From Gammaproteobacteria bacterium (lineage in GTDB: Bacteria; Pseudomonadota; Gammaproteobacteria; UBA9214), in NCBI GenBank assembly GCA_029859555.1, contig JAOUCV010000131.1:1-6393 (forward strand): a stretch of 6,393 bases of DNA, written 5' to 3'. Shown in pieces: positions 1-5,842 of the stretch. Each line of letters starts with the position of its first letter. Position 1 is the first letter of the stretch. Below the pieces are notes generated by a model. That model did not search any database, was not told the DNA's origin, and saw only the letters and a list, made by a program, of their open reading frames with translations. The position numbers were made by a program, and so were the translations under genes.

Positions 1-291
1 AGCAGCCGGTGCAGCCGGTGCAGCCGGAACCGCATAGGGCTGCGCATAGCCATAGCCCGGATAACCGCCATAGCCATAGCCCGGATAACCACCATAGCCA
101 TAACCCGGATAACCGCCATAGCCATAACCCGGATAGCCACCATAGCCATAGCCCGGATAACCGTAATAGGGCCCGTCGTCCCATGGGTCAAACCAGTCAC
201 CAAAGCCGAAAAAGGCACTGGCCGTCCCTGCATAAAAGGTCGCTGTAGCGGCAATGACGAAGATGGCAAGCAATCTTGAAAACCTTTTCAT
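1..291 (-). CDS. Gly/Tyr-rich exported repeat protein, sulfur globule protein-like (3' end beyond window)
   Basis: The frame is open from ATG 291-289 to the window edge: 97 codons, no stop. Residues 1-26 form a clear Sec signal peptide (MKRFSR, a hydrophobic core, then TASA before FFGFG). The mature protein starts with an aromatic/acidic stretch, FFGFGDWFDPWDDGPYY. Five tandem copies of GYPGYGYG follow at residues 44-83, the last ending in A, and then a tail with PAA repeats. A signal peptide, a short Trp/Phe/Asp-rich start and a Gly-Tyr repeat body are the hallmarks of sulfur globule envelope proteins (SgpA/SgpB, the CV1/CV2 type of Allochromatium), which coat periplasmic sulfur globules. 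The assignment rests on composition and architecture, because low-complexity proteins give weak homology. It could instead be another Gly/Tyr-rich exported structural protein. The start is well supported by a very strong ribosome binding site. Confidence 0.7.
   Translation of the reverse strand, partial: MKRFSRLLAIFVIAATATFYAGTASAFFGFGDWFDPWDDGPYYGYPGYGYGGYPGYGYGGYPGYGYGGYPGYGYGGYPGYGYAQPYAVPAAPAAPAA
2..28 (-). repeat. Short 9-bp repeats encoding Pro-Ala-Ala
   Basis: Three near-identical 9-bp units (plus strand gcagccggt, the last ending gaa) encode a PAAPAAPAA-type tail after the Gly/Tyr repeats. The run reaches the left edge of the window, so its full length is not visible. Confidence 0.8.
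43..162 (-). repeat. Five tandem 24-bp repeats encoding GYPGYGYG
   Basis: There are five in-phase 24-bp units at 162-139, 138-115, 114-91, 90-67 and 66-43. Tyr is always TAT and Pro always CCG. The differences are T/C changes at the third base of some Gly codons, plus the last codon of unit 5, which is Ala (GCG). The amino acid repeat is therefore exact across four units and seven residues of the fifth. This pattern fits recent tandem duplication, or duplication with purifying selection on the protein. Confidence 0.95.
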
Positions 292-295
292 GACA

Positions 296-304
296 ATCAC
301 CTCC
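296..304 (-). promoter_or_regulatory. Extended, perfect Shine-Dalgarno for the repeat protein
   Basis: The minus strand reads GGAGGTGAT, nine contiguous bases complementary to the 16S rRNA 3' tail (AUCACCUCC). GGAGG ends 8 nt before ATG 291. This fixes the start codon and suggests strong translation, as expected for an abundant structural protein. Confidence 0.85.
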
Positions 305-305
305 G

Positions 306-332
306 ATTATATTTGCTCATACAATGTGTCAA
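306..332 (-). promoter_or_regulatory. TTGACA/TATAAT pair with 15-bp spacer, close to the start codon
   Basis: On the minus strand TTGACA (332-327) and TATAAT (311-306) are both perfect sigma-70 hexamers, separated by 15 bp instead of about 17. Transcription would start near 299, inside the Shine-Dalgarno sequence, giving an almost leaderless message. Function is therefore doubtful despite the consensus hexamers. Confidence 0.25.
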
Positions 333-353
333 AAAATGCCTATCACATGGCTA

Positions 354-359
354 ATTATA
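354..359 (-). promoter_or_regulatory. Candidate -10 box upstream of the repeat protein
   Basis: The minus strand has a perfect TATAAT in an AT-rich stretch about 63 bp before the ATG. It predicts a transcript start near 347 and a leader of about 55 nt that keeps the strong ribosome binding site. No good -35 box lies 16-18 bp upstream (the region reads roughly CTGCTT), so the promoter may need an activator. This is inferred from sequence only. Confidence 0.35.
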
Positions 360-420
360 ATTTATGTTTTTATGACAAGCAGGCGCATGCACCGATAGTG
401 GCGCACTATTTCACAGGTTT

Positions 421-434
421 TTGACACAGATCAA
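421..434. promoter_or_regulatory. FNR/CRP-family palindrome TTGAC-N4-ATCAA
   Basis: TTGACACAGATCAA differs by one base from the FNR/ANR consensus TTGAT-N4-ATCAA. It lies in the intergenic region, 130 bp before the repeat-protein ATG and downstream of the DUF1853 stop. Relative to the TATAAT at 354-359 its centre falls near -80, which resembles class I activator spacing. The repeat gene is the only gene it could plausibly control in this window. Members of the family (FNR, ANR, CRP, Dnr) cannot be told apart from one site. Confidence 0.45.
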
Positions 435-472
435 ATCTGGCGGCATTTTATGGGGGGTGCAACACCCAATGG

Positions 473-1381
473 CTATTCAACCAGCCCGCAAGGCCAGGCA
501 TCCGGTACCACAAACCCTCTACTGAGTTCGACACTGTCTGTGCAGGCGGCCAGCATCACCGGCCTGTCTGCCGGTATTTGCCGGTGCCTGCCTGCGTATA
601 AAACACCACCGGAAAACTTTAGCTGTTGCGGTAAAACCGGTGACAGCCACTGGCATTTATCAAGCAGGCTGTAGCGTACACCGGCATTCGCCGGGCAGGC
701 ATCATTAAACTCTGCCGTGGTCTGCCACCAGCCGGTGAGGTGCGAACCTGCAGCATTCTCCGGGGCCGGATGCGCTGCACCACCGCCCGGATAGAAAAGC
801 CGTCCCTTGACGATCGACCAGGTTTCGTCCACTACAATGTCAAACTCCTCAAGCTTTTGCTTCGCTGCCGGCAAGCGTGACAATCGGCACTGGTGTGTTT
901 GCATGTGCCCTAGTTTCAGATCCAGCCGATCATGTTTCATCGGGCCCCACCAGTTTTCCATCTGTTGCGTGTCAGCTGTTCCCAGATAGAATTTCAATGC
1001 AAGTTCCCAGTGCAACTGCCTGCCGCTCTGCCTATCTTCAACCAGCAAATCGAATTCACCCAGCGTACGCCCCGCCACCCTGACAGGCAGATTTGCCTGC
1101 AACAGGCGAAAGCGTTGATTGGTTTTTAACCAGTATATCCACAGGCTTTCAAAGTAGCTGCCGAGGCGCCGCTGGCTGGCAGTCTCCAGCCAGTGCAGCA
1201 GGTCTGCCGGATTACGGTCGAGTGCCTTCAACACCGGAAGGTATTCAGCATAACGTCGCTGAAACCATGCCTTGTCCAGCCAGCGGGTTTCCTGATCACC
1301 GGGCGCCAGCAAGGCTGCGGAGCCGATCGCCCACGCCAGGTCACGCAGCTGTCTGTTCTTGAAAGGGAGTTCTGCTTCCAT
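473..1381 (-). CDS. DUF1853 family protein (PD-(D/E)XK-like fold)
   Basis: This encodes 302 aa from ATG 1381-1379, ending with TAG at 473-475. The middle matches the DUF1853 pattern: RRLGSYFESLWIYWL (residues 71-85), RTLGEFDLLV (105-114), LHWELALKFYLG (123-134), GPMKHDRLDLKL (146-157) and VKGRLFYP (191-198). Glu109/Asp111 followed by E126-x3-K130 looks like the core of the PD-(D/E)XK nuclease superfamily. No DNA substrate or activity is known to me for the family, so nuclease function is inference. An in-frame TTG at 1417 would add 12 residues but lies in the hairpin at the deformylase stop; the ATG matches the expected family N-terminus better. No clear Shine-Dalgarno precedes the ATG. The protein seems cytoplasmic, and it follows the deformylase closely enough to be cotranscribed. 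Confidence 0.8.
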   Translation of the reverse strand: MEAELPFKNRQLRDLAWAIGSAALLAPGDQETRWLDKAWFQRRYAEYLPVLKALDRNPADLLHWLETASQRRLGSYFESLWIYWLKTNQRFRLLQANLPVRVAGRTLGEFDLLVEDRQSGRQLHWELALKFYLGTADTQQMENWWGPMKHDRLDLKLGHMQTHQCRLSRLPAAKQKLEEFDIVVDETWSIVKGRLFYPGGGAAHPAPENAAGSHLTGWWQTTAEFNDACPANAGVRYSLLDKCQWLSPVLPQQLKFSGGVLYAGRHRQIPADRPVMLAACTDSVELSRGFVVPDAWPCGLVE

Positions 1382-1416
1382 GTGAATTACATGGCCGTCA
1401 TGCCTGCAGGCAGGCA

Positions 1417-1439
1417 AGCCAGGCGTTACCCGCCTGGCT
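1417..1439 (-). other. Hairpin spanning the deformylase stop codon
   Basis: A perfect 9-bp inverted repeat (AGCCAGGCG / CGCCTGGCT) encloses the 5-nt loop GGTAA, which contains the def TAA stop. It is GC-rich but has no T-run after it, so it is not a standard intrinsic terminator. It may slow or uncouple ribosomes, shield the end of the message, or reduce readthrough into the DUF1853 gene. The adjacent 12-bp palindrome TGCCTGCAGGCA (1401-1412) could form an alternative structure. Confidence 0.55.
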
Positions 1440-1944
1440 GCAATACCCCGGTAAACCCGAAACGGCGCATGTCCGACATACGCTGTGGATAGAGAATGCC
1501 ATCAAGATGATCACACTCATGCTGCACCACGCGCGCATGAAACTGCCGGGCCTCGCGCTCAAACGGTTTGCCTAACGGGTCATACCCGCTATAGCGGATG
1601 TGTGTAAAACGCGACACCACACCCCTTAATCCGGGTACGCTGAGACAACCTTCCCAGTCATCCTCACATGCCTCGCCCAGCACCTCGACAAGCGGGTTAA
1701 TCAATACCGTTTGCGGCACCGGTGCCGCGTCCGGATAGCGTTCGTTTTTATCAAAGCCAAACACCACGACGCGCAGGCCTGCACCGATTTGCGGCGCCGC
1801 CAGCCCGGCGCCATCCTCTGCACGCATGGTATCCATCAGGTCCTCTACCAGCTGATGCAATTCCGGGGTATCGAAACTGGTTACCGGGGCAGCAACCTCC
1901 AGCAGGCGCGGGTCACCCATGCGTAATACCGCTTTTATTGCCAC
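1426..1944 (-). CDS. def: Peptide deformylase (second-type Def)
   Basis: This cytoplasmic metalloenzyme removes the formyl group from the N-terminal formyl-Met of nascent proteins. It has 172 aa from GTG 1944-1942. The start is chosen because AAGGAG lies 8-9 nt upstream; extending to ATG 1989 would add 15 residues with no homology and bury this site. All three family motifs are present: [10 protein letters not shown] (45-54), EGCLSVPG (98-105) and QHECDHLDG (141-149). Cys100, His142 and His146 are the metal ligands and Glu143 is catalytic. The [12 protein letters not shown] region (62-73), [16 protein letters not shown] and the C-terminal RRFGFTGVL resemble the second deformylase of Pseudomonas more than E. 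coli Def. No fmt gene is adjacent, which fits a paralogue rather than the def-fmt locus copy. Active-site residues look intact. Confidence 0.95.
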   Translation of the reverse strand: MAIKAVLRMGDPRLLEVAAPVTSFDTPELHQLVEDLMDTMRAEDGAGLAAPQIGAGLRVVVFGFDKNERYPDAAPVPQTVLINPLVEVLGEACEDDWEGCLSVPGLRGVVSRFTHIRYSGYDPLGKPFEREARQFHARVVQHECDHLDGILYPQRMSDMRRFGFTGVLQPGG

Positions 1945-1951
1945 GCTACAG

Positions 1952-1959
1952 TCTCCTTC
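1952..1959 (-). promoter_or_regulatory. Ribosome binding site that sets the GTG start of def
   Basis: The minus strand reads GAAGGAGA about 7 nt before GTG 1944. No comparable motif serves the longer in-frame ATG at 1989. This supports the 172-aa product. Confidence 0.75.
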
Positions 1960-2054
1960 ATAATTACTCCCGCTGCTTGCCAGGCGCATTGTCGATACCG
2001 ATGCGATTCAGCCGCGGCAACTGCAAGCAACGGCGGGAGGGTTATCAGCCCTGT

Positions 2055-3812
2055 CTAGCCATCCTCATCAAGCGAGGTATCAGCACCCGCGTCACCAGCC
2101 CTGGCTGTCTGCTTGTCGCCACTTGCGGCACCTCCCTGTCCTGATACTGCTGCGGACGGCTTGCTGGTCGCGTCACTGTTGACCTGCAACGCCTCGATAA
2201 CATGGATATCCTGTTGCGGGAACGGGATGGAAACACCGTCCTGGTCAAAACGTTCCTTTACGCTGCGTGTCACATCCCAGAAAACATCCCAGTAGTCTTC
2301 GGTCTTCACCCAGGGGCGGCATATGAAATTAACTGACGAGTCTGCCAGCTCATGTACCCGGATAACCGGTTCAGGATCCTTCAACACCATGGGATGCTCA
2401 CTGACAACCTGCTCCATGATGCCCTGCGCCTTCTCGATGTCATCGCCATACCCGATACCAAAAATCAGGTCCACGCGGCGGCTGTCGGTACCCGTTACAT
2501 TGGTAATCGAATCACTCCAGATATTGTTGTTGGGAATAATTACCGCCTTGTTATCCGGTGTGTGAATCAGCACAGACAGCAGGTTCATCGACTTGACCTT
2601 GCCAAGCACACCGCCGATCTCGACCACGTCGCCAACATCAAACGGCTTGAACACCATAATCAGGATGCCGCTGGCAAAGTTACCCAGTGAATTCTGCAGG
2701 GCAAAGGCGATCACGAAACCGGCCGCACCGATAACCGCCAGTAGCGGCCCGATATTCACTTCCAGTGCCGCCAGCCCGATGATGATACCAATCGCCAGCA
2801 CCAGGCGCCGCGACGTCACCACCAGGAAATCACCCAGCAGCTGTGATGTCTGGTTGGAACGCGCCATCACCCGTTCGATTGCCTTGCCTACAATGCGCGC
2901 CAGGAACATGGCAACAAACACGATCGCGAGAAACAGGCTAATGTTTTTGACCCAGCGCAATCCGCCTTCTTCAGAGAACAACCAGCCGGTAAGAGTGGCC
3001 CAGGTGGCACTGATATCGGTCACATCAACTTCAATACCTGCCACGGCCGTCACATACTGGCGGTACTCCTCGACTTCCTCAGCCTTGCCGCCTTTCAGCT
3101 CGAATGCCTCGATCGCCAGGTTGGTTCGATCGATCAAACTGGTCTGTTCACCACGCAGATCAGCGAGATATGCCAGCAGGTTTTTACGATCCTCGTTTCT
3201 CTTGGCAACGGCGGCATCAAGCTTTTCCCTGGTGGCATCTGTTTTGGCCTGCGATGCGTCGTCATCCTCCTCGGCTTCTGCTTCATCAGCACCCTGTTTG
3301 CCAGCTGCCGCCTTTCTTTCTTTTTCTAGCGCCGCCTTCTCAGCGGCCAATTTTGCAGCAATGGCGGTCACGCTGGCAGTCTCAGCATTACCTTCCACCT
3401 TGGCTACCGCCGCCTTCCCCTCGACAGCCGCATCTTCAAGTGCCTGCTCGGCTTCCCTGACCGAAGCTGCTGCAGCTTCGGCATCCGTCGCTTCCGCTGC
3501 CTTGTTCTTGGCCTTTTCCACCGCATCGAGCGCCGATTCGTACGTTTCGGCAGCCGATATTTCCCGCAGCTTGTCCTTAACCGCGATCTCTGCCGTGCTG
3601 ATTTGCTTGACCTTGTCCTCCAGCAATTGCAGCCATGCATCGGCCTCCACCTTCAGCTCCGAGCGCAATAACGGCTTCAATTTCAGCTTCAGGTCTTCCT
3701 GTGCGATTTCCGGGTCACCCGTCGTGACCGCCTTGTCCGCAGATAAGACGCTGGCAGGCAGTGAGATTGCCAACACCAGAAGAACCAACGCAGAGCGTAA
3801 TAATCTGTTCAT
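2055..3812 (-). CDS. MscS-family mechanosensitive channel with periplasmic coiled-coil region
   Basis: This encodes 585 aa from ATG 3812, with AAGGGG 6 nt upstream. Residues 1-25 look like a signal peptide ending VLSA before DKAV. Residues 30-260 are charged and helical; 95-205 are very rich in Ala, Glu and Lys, with an acidic run (EAEEDDDASQ), and probably form a coiled coil. The channel follows: TM1 about 290-308, TM2 about 333-352, and the pore helix TM3 about 355-390 with the MscS pattern AVIGAAGFVIAFALQNSLGN and then VFKPFDVGDVV. The cytoplasmic beta and alpha/beta domains include VIIPNNNIWSDSITN (424-438) and end near FPQQDIHV (531-538). Residues 544-585 are a Gly/Ala/Asp-rich tail. E. 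coli MscS has 286 aa, so the N-terminal 260 residues are the main addition. Family members release solutes when membrane tension rises on osmotic downshock. The periplasmic region may sense or tether, but that is inference. Confidence 0.92.
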   Translation of the reverse strand: MNRLLRSALVLLVLAISLPASVLSADKAVTTGDPEIAQEDLKLKLKPLLRSELKVEADAWLQLLEDKVKQISTAEIAVKDKLREISAAETYESALDAVEKAKNKAAEATDAEAAAASVREAEQALEDAAVEGKAAVAKVEGNAETASVTAIAAKLAAEKAALEKERKAAAGKQGADEAEAEEDDDASQAKTDATREKLDAAVAKRNEDRKNLLAYLADLRGEQTSLIDRTNLAIEAFELKGGKAEEVEEYRQYVTAVAGIEVDVTDISATWATLTGWLFSEEGGLRWVKNISLFLAIVFVAMFLARIVGKAIERVMARSNQTSQLLGDFLVVTSRRLVLAIGIIIGLAALEVNIGPLLAVIGAAGFVIAFALQNSLGNFASGILIMVFKPFDVGDVVEIGGVLGKVKSMNLLSVLIHTPDNKAVIIPNNNIWSDSITNVTGTDSRRVDLIFGIGYGDDIEKAQGIMEQVVSEHPMVLKDPEPVIRVHELADSSVNFICRPWVKTEDYWDVFWDVTRSVKERFDQDGVSIPFPQQDIHVIEALQVNSDATSKPSAAVSGQGGAASGDKQTARAGDAGADTSLDEDG

Positions 3813-3830
3813 TTAAAACCCCTTGAATAG

Positions 3831-3869
3831 CTGGCAGGCAGCACTTGCCAGTCGATAGCCGCTGGCGGC
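3831..3869 (-). other. Two small hairpins in the predicted leader of the channel gene
   Basis: CTGGCA and TGCCAG (3831-3836 and 3846-3851) form a 6-bp stem with a 9-nt loop. GCCG and CGGC (3858-3861 and 3866-3869) form a 4-bp stem with a 4-nt loop. Both lie between the predicted transcript start near 3895 and the ribosome binding site. They do not match a riboswitch I recognise and may have no function. Confidence 0.3.
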
Positions 3870-3901
3870 CGTTGAAGATCGTCATATAAAGACGGTCACT
3901 G

Positions 3902-3931
3902 ATTATAGTGAATGCCGGCATGACGTGGAAA
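3902..3931 (-). promoter_or_regulatory. Sigma-70-like promoter of the channel gene
   Basis: On the minus strand TTTCCA (3931-3926, four of six consensus bases) is followed after 18 bp by a perfect TATAAT (3907-3902). Transcription would begin near 3895, giving a leader of about 83 nt. The spacer contains the 10-bp palindrome ATGCCGGCAT (3912-3921). The -10 box sits in the inverted repeat TCACT-N6-AGTGA (3896-3911). Either could bind a regulator. Confidence 0.5.
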
Positions 3932-3969
3932 CATTGTATACAGTAAATCAGCAACTATGCGTCACCGGT

Positions 3970-3999
3970 TTGACTTGACTACAGAAACGCACCCACAAT
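3970..3999 (+). promoter_or_regulatory. Weak candidate promoter for the sialidase-like operon
   Basis: TTGACT (3970-3975), 18 bp, then CACAAT (3994-3999), matching five and four of six consensus bases. A start near 4006 would leave a 26-nt leader. No other plus-strand promoter in the divergent region looks better, and the assignment is tentative. Confidence 0.25.
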
Positions 4000-4031
4000 T
4001 CCCCGTCTGACCCCATGAGCCCGCTTTCACC

Positions 4032-5198
4032 ATGAAAATCATTCGACTCGGCACGCTACTGGCTGTGGCCTCCGGATTCGCGCTGGCACTGCTACTCCTG
4101 CCTGCTGAACAGCCAGCCAGTTTCACGCTGCCGGAGATCAGCAACGGCGACGATGCCAGCGACCCCGTAATGGAGGCAGCCTTTGTTTCCGGCGAACTCA
4201 CCCGCGAAGTGCACAGCGCCACCGCGGTAGAGCTGAACAACGGTGATATCCGTGTATTCTGGTATGGCGGCAAACGCGAGGGCAGCAAGGATACGGCTAT
4301 CTACAGCCGTGTGTTCAGCAACAGCGCTGCTGGCTGGTCCGAAATCCACGAGGTCATGAGCCGCCGGCAGGTAACGCAGGATACCCGCCGCTACATTCGC
4401 AAGCTGGGTAACCCGGTAGCCGTCGTGAAAGATGATGAATTGTGGCTGTTTTTTGTGACGGTATCGGTAGGCGGCTGGGCCGGTAGCTCCATCAACCTGT
4501 CGGTATCCACTGATAACGGCAACAGCTGGGGTCCGGTCAAACGACTCATCAGCACACCCTTCATGAACATCAGCACGCTGGTGCGCAATGCGCCTCTGCT
4601 GACCGAGCAGGGTGACGTCATGCTGCCGGCCTATCATGAATTTATTGGCAAGTTTTCCGAGCTGCTGCGTATCGACAACAGCGGTACGGTAATCGACAAA
4701 TACCGCATCAGTCACGGTCGTGAGGCGATTCAACCGGCGCTGCTGGCCACAGACCCCGGCAATGCCATCGCATTCATGCGCAATAGCTCTGAAAAACACC
4801 CGGGGAAACTCTGGTTCAGCCACACAGATGGCAGCCTGGCCGACTGGACGCCGCTGGCGCCAATGCCTCTCCCCAATCCCGACTCGGCCGCCACGGTTGT
4901 GCAACTGGATGCTGCCGATGAACTGTTGCTGGTGTTCAACAATCACCCCAGCGAACGCGACGACATCACCATGGCCTGGCGGCCGGCAGAAGATGCTGAC
5001 TGGCAATTGATTCATCAGTTTGAAAACCTGGCGGAAGGTGAAAAAATACATAACCCGTTCTCTTATCCGTTTTTGCTGAAGACCAGCAGGGGCGACTTTC
5101 ACCTGTTCTACACCTGGAAAAGAAAATATATAAAACACGTCCACTTCAATCGGGCAGCCCTGCAGAAAATGCGTGCTGACGCAGGCATGGGCTCATGA
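4032..5198 (+). CDS. Sialidase-fold (BNR_2) protein, membrane-anchored or secreted
   Basis: This encodes 388 aa from ATG 4032 to TGA 5196-5198. Residues 7-23 are hydrophobic, with no clear AxA cleavage site after them, so this is a signal anchor or an atypical signal peptide, and the rest lies outside the cytoplasm. The rest matches the predicted-neuraminidase (BNR_2) type of six-bladed beta-propeller: HSATAVELNNGDIRVFWYGGKREG (split here as HSATAVELNN, 61-70, and GDIRVFWYGGKREG, 71-84), then a perfect Asp box SxDxGxxW at 159-166, a degenerate one near 263-272, FNNHPSERDDITMAW (302-316), and the C-terminal NPFSYP...FHLFYTWKRKYIKHV block (341-370). Classic sialidases cleave terminal sialic acids, but this subfamily has broad or unproven substrates and I cannot confirm the full catalytic set. 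The start lacks a good Shine-Dalgarno. The gene overlaps the next one by 4 bp. Confidence 0.82.
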   Translation: MKIIRLGTLLAVASGFALALLLLPAEQPASFTLPEISNGDDASDPVMEAAFVSGELTREVHSATAVELNNGDIRVFWYGGKREGSKDTAIYSRVFSNSAAGWSEIHEVMSRRQVTQDTRRYIRKLGNPVAVVKDDELWLFFVTVSVGGWAGSSINLSVSTDNGNSWGPVKRLISTPFMNISTLVRNAPLLTEQGDVMLPAYHEFIGKFSELLRIDNSGTVIDKYRISHGREAIQPALLATDPGNAIAFMRNSSEKHPGKLWFSHTDGSLADWTPLAPMPLPNPDSAATVVQLDAADELLLVFNNHPSERDDITMAWRPAEDADWQLIHQFENLAEGEKIHNPFSYPFLLKTSRGDFHLFYTWKRKYIKHVHFNRAALQKMRADAGMGS

Positions 5199-5788
5199 TC
5201 AGTAGCGACCCGCTGTTTACCGGGCTGTCTGTTGTGCTGCTGTGTCTCGCATGGGCAAGCCTGCTACTGCCGCTGGCCAGGTTACCGCTTGCGCTCAGGC
5301 CGGTTTTGATTGTTGGCATCACCCTGCTGCTGATGTTGCCGCTTGCTGGTGACCCGGCCTGGTACGCAGTGCGCGGCACTTTCGGCGACAGCTCCATCAG
5401 CGCCCTGCTTTTTTATATTGCCTTCATCCTGCAACAAAACTTTTCATGGCAACTCTGCCGGCCTGTCGAGCTGGTGTTGCTGCGCCGGCTGTTAGCCGTG
5501 ACCGCATTGCTGCTGTACCCGTTCGCACTCGGGCTGACTGGCTTCGACAGTTACAGCCTCGGTTATGCAAACCCATGGTTACTGGCAATCCTGTTTATAA
5601 TGGCGCTGTTGTTTTGGTGGCGAACATACTATTTCCTGGCCATCAGCCTGGCGGCCAGCGTGGCTGCCTGGTCACTGCAAATGCTGGAGTCAGGCAATTT
5701 GTGGGACTATCTGCTGGACCCGGTGTTTGTTGTCCTGCTGCTACTGACTTGTATGAAGCCCGCAGTGGCCAGCCACCAAACCCGGTAA
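5195..5788 (+). CDS. Polytopic membrane protein of unknown family
   Basis: This encodes 197 aa. ATG 5195 overlaps the preceding TGA in an ATGA junction, so translation is probably coupled; no strong ribosome binding site of its own is seen. The protein is very rich in Leu, Ala, Val and Trp. About six or seven membrane segments can be read, near residues 9-27, 35-51, 66-80, 95-113, 126-142, 144-163 and 172-187. Short polar links include DPAWYAVRGTFGDSS (53-67) and FDSYSLGYANPW (117-128). The C-terminus is short and basic. I see no known enzyme motif or transporter signature. Its position between a sialidase-fold protein and an MdoB/LTA-synthase-type protein suggests an accessory role in the same envelope process, which is inference. 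Confidence 0.8.
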   Translation: MISSDPLFTGLSVVLLCLAWASLLLPLARLPLALRPVLIVGITLLLMLPLAGDPAWYAVRGTFGDSSISALLFYIAFILQQNFSWQLCRPVELVLLRRLLAVTALLLYPFALGLTGFDSYSLGYANPWLLAILFIMALLFWWRTYYFLAISLAASVAAWSLQMLESGNLWDYLLDPVFVVLLLLTCMKPAVASHQTR

Positions 5789-5828
5789 CATTTACCCGGA
5801 CGGCAATAGCCGCCTGTATTAGCTATAC

Positions 5829-5835
5829 AAGGGAG
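5829..5835 (+). promoter_or_regulatory. Ribosome binding site of the MdoB/LTA-synthase-type gene
   Basis: AAGGGAG ends 7 nt before ATG 5843 and fixes that start. The 54-bp gap after the previous stop shows no convincing promoter or terminator, which fits continued transcription. Confidence 0.7.
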
Positions 5836-5842
5836 TTCTTTC

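Noticed and set aside
9..248. Plus-strand frame of 79 aa with repeated SHSPDN-like peptides
   Set aside because: It is the antisense reading of the Gly/Tyr repeat gene; the minus strand has the signal peptide and the perfect ribosome binding site.
455..467. Possible terminator after DUF1853 (GGGTG-TTG-CACCC on the minus strand)
   Set aside because: The stem has only 5 bp with a 3-nt loop and no T-run follows, so it is too weak to call.
2040..2052. Possible terminator between the channel and def genes (GGG-N7-CCC on the minus strand)
   Set aside because: The stem is 4 bp or less and lacks a T-run; readthrough into def is just as likely.
2593..3816. Plus-strand open frame of 407 aa rich in Ser and Ala
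   Set aside because: It lies fully opposite the MscS gene, whose domains are unmistakable. The long frame results from the Ala/Glu/Lys-rich codons on the other strand.
3933..3948. LexA-like sequence (minus strand TACTGTATA)
   Set aside because: Only one half-site matches; the required CTG-N10-CAG symmetry is missing.
4092..5144. Minus-strand open frame of 350 aa
   Set aside because: It is antisense to the sialidase-fold gene and shows no recognisable domain or ribosome binding site.
5801..5812. Hairpin CGGC-AATA-GCCG before the MdoB-type gene
   Set aside because: It is a 4-bp stem without a T-run and easily arises by chance in this base composition.
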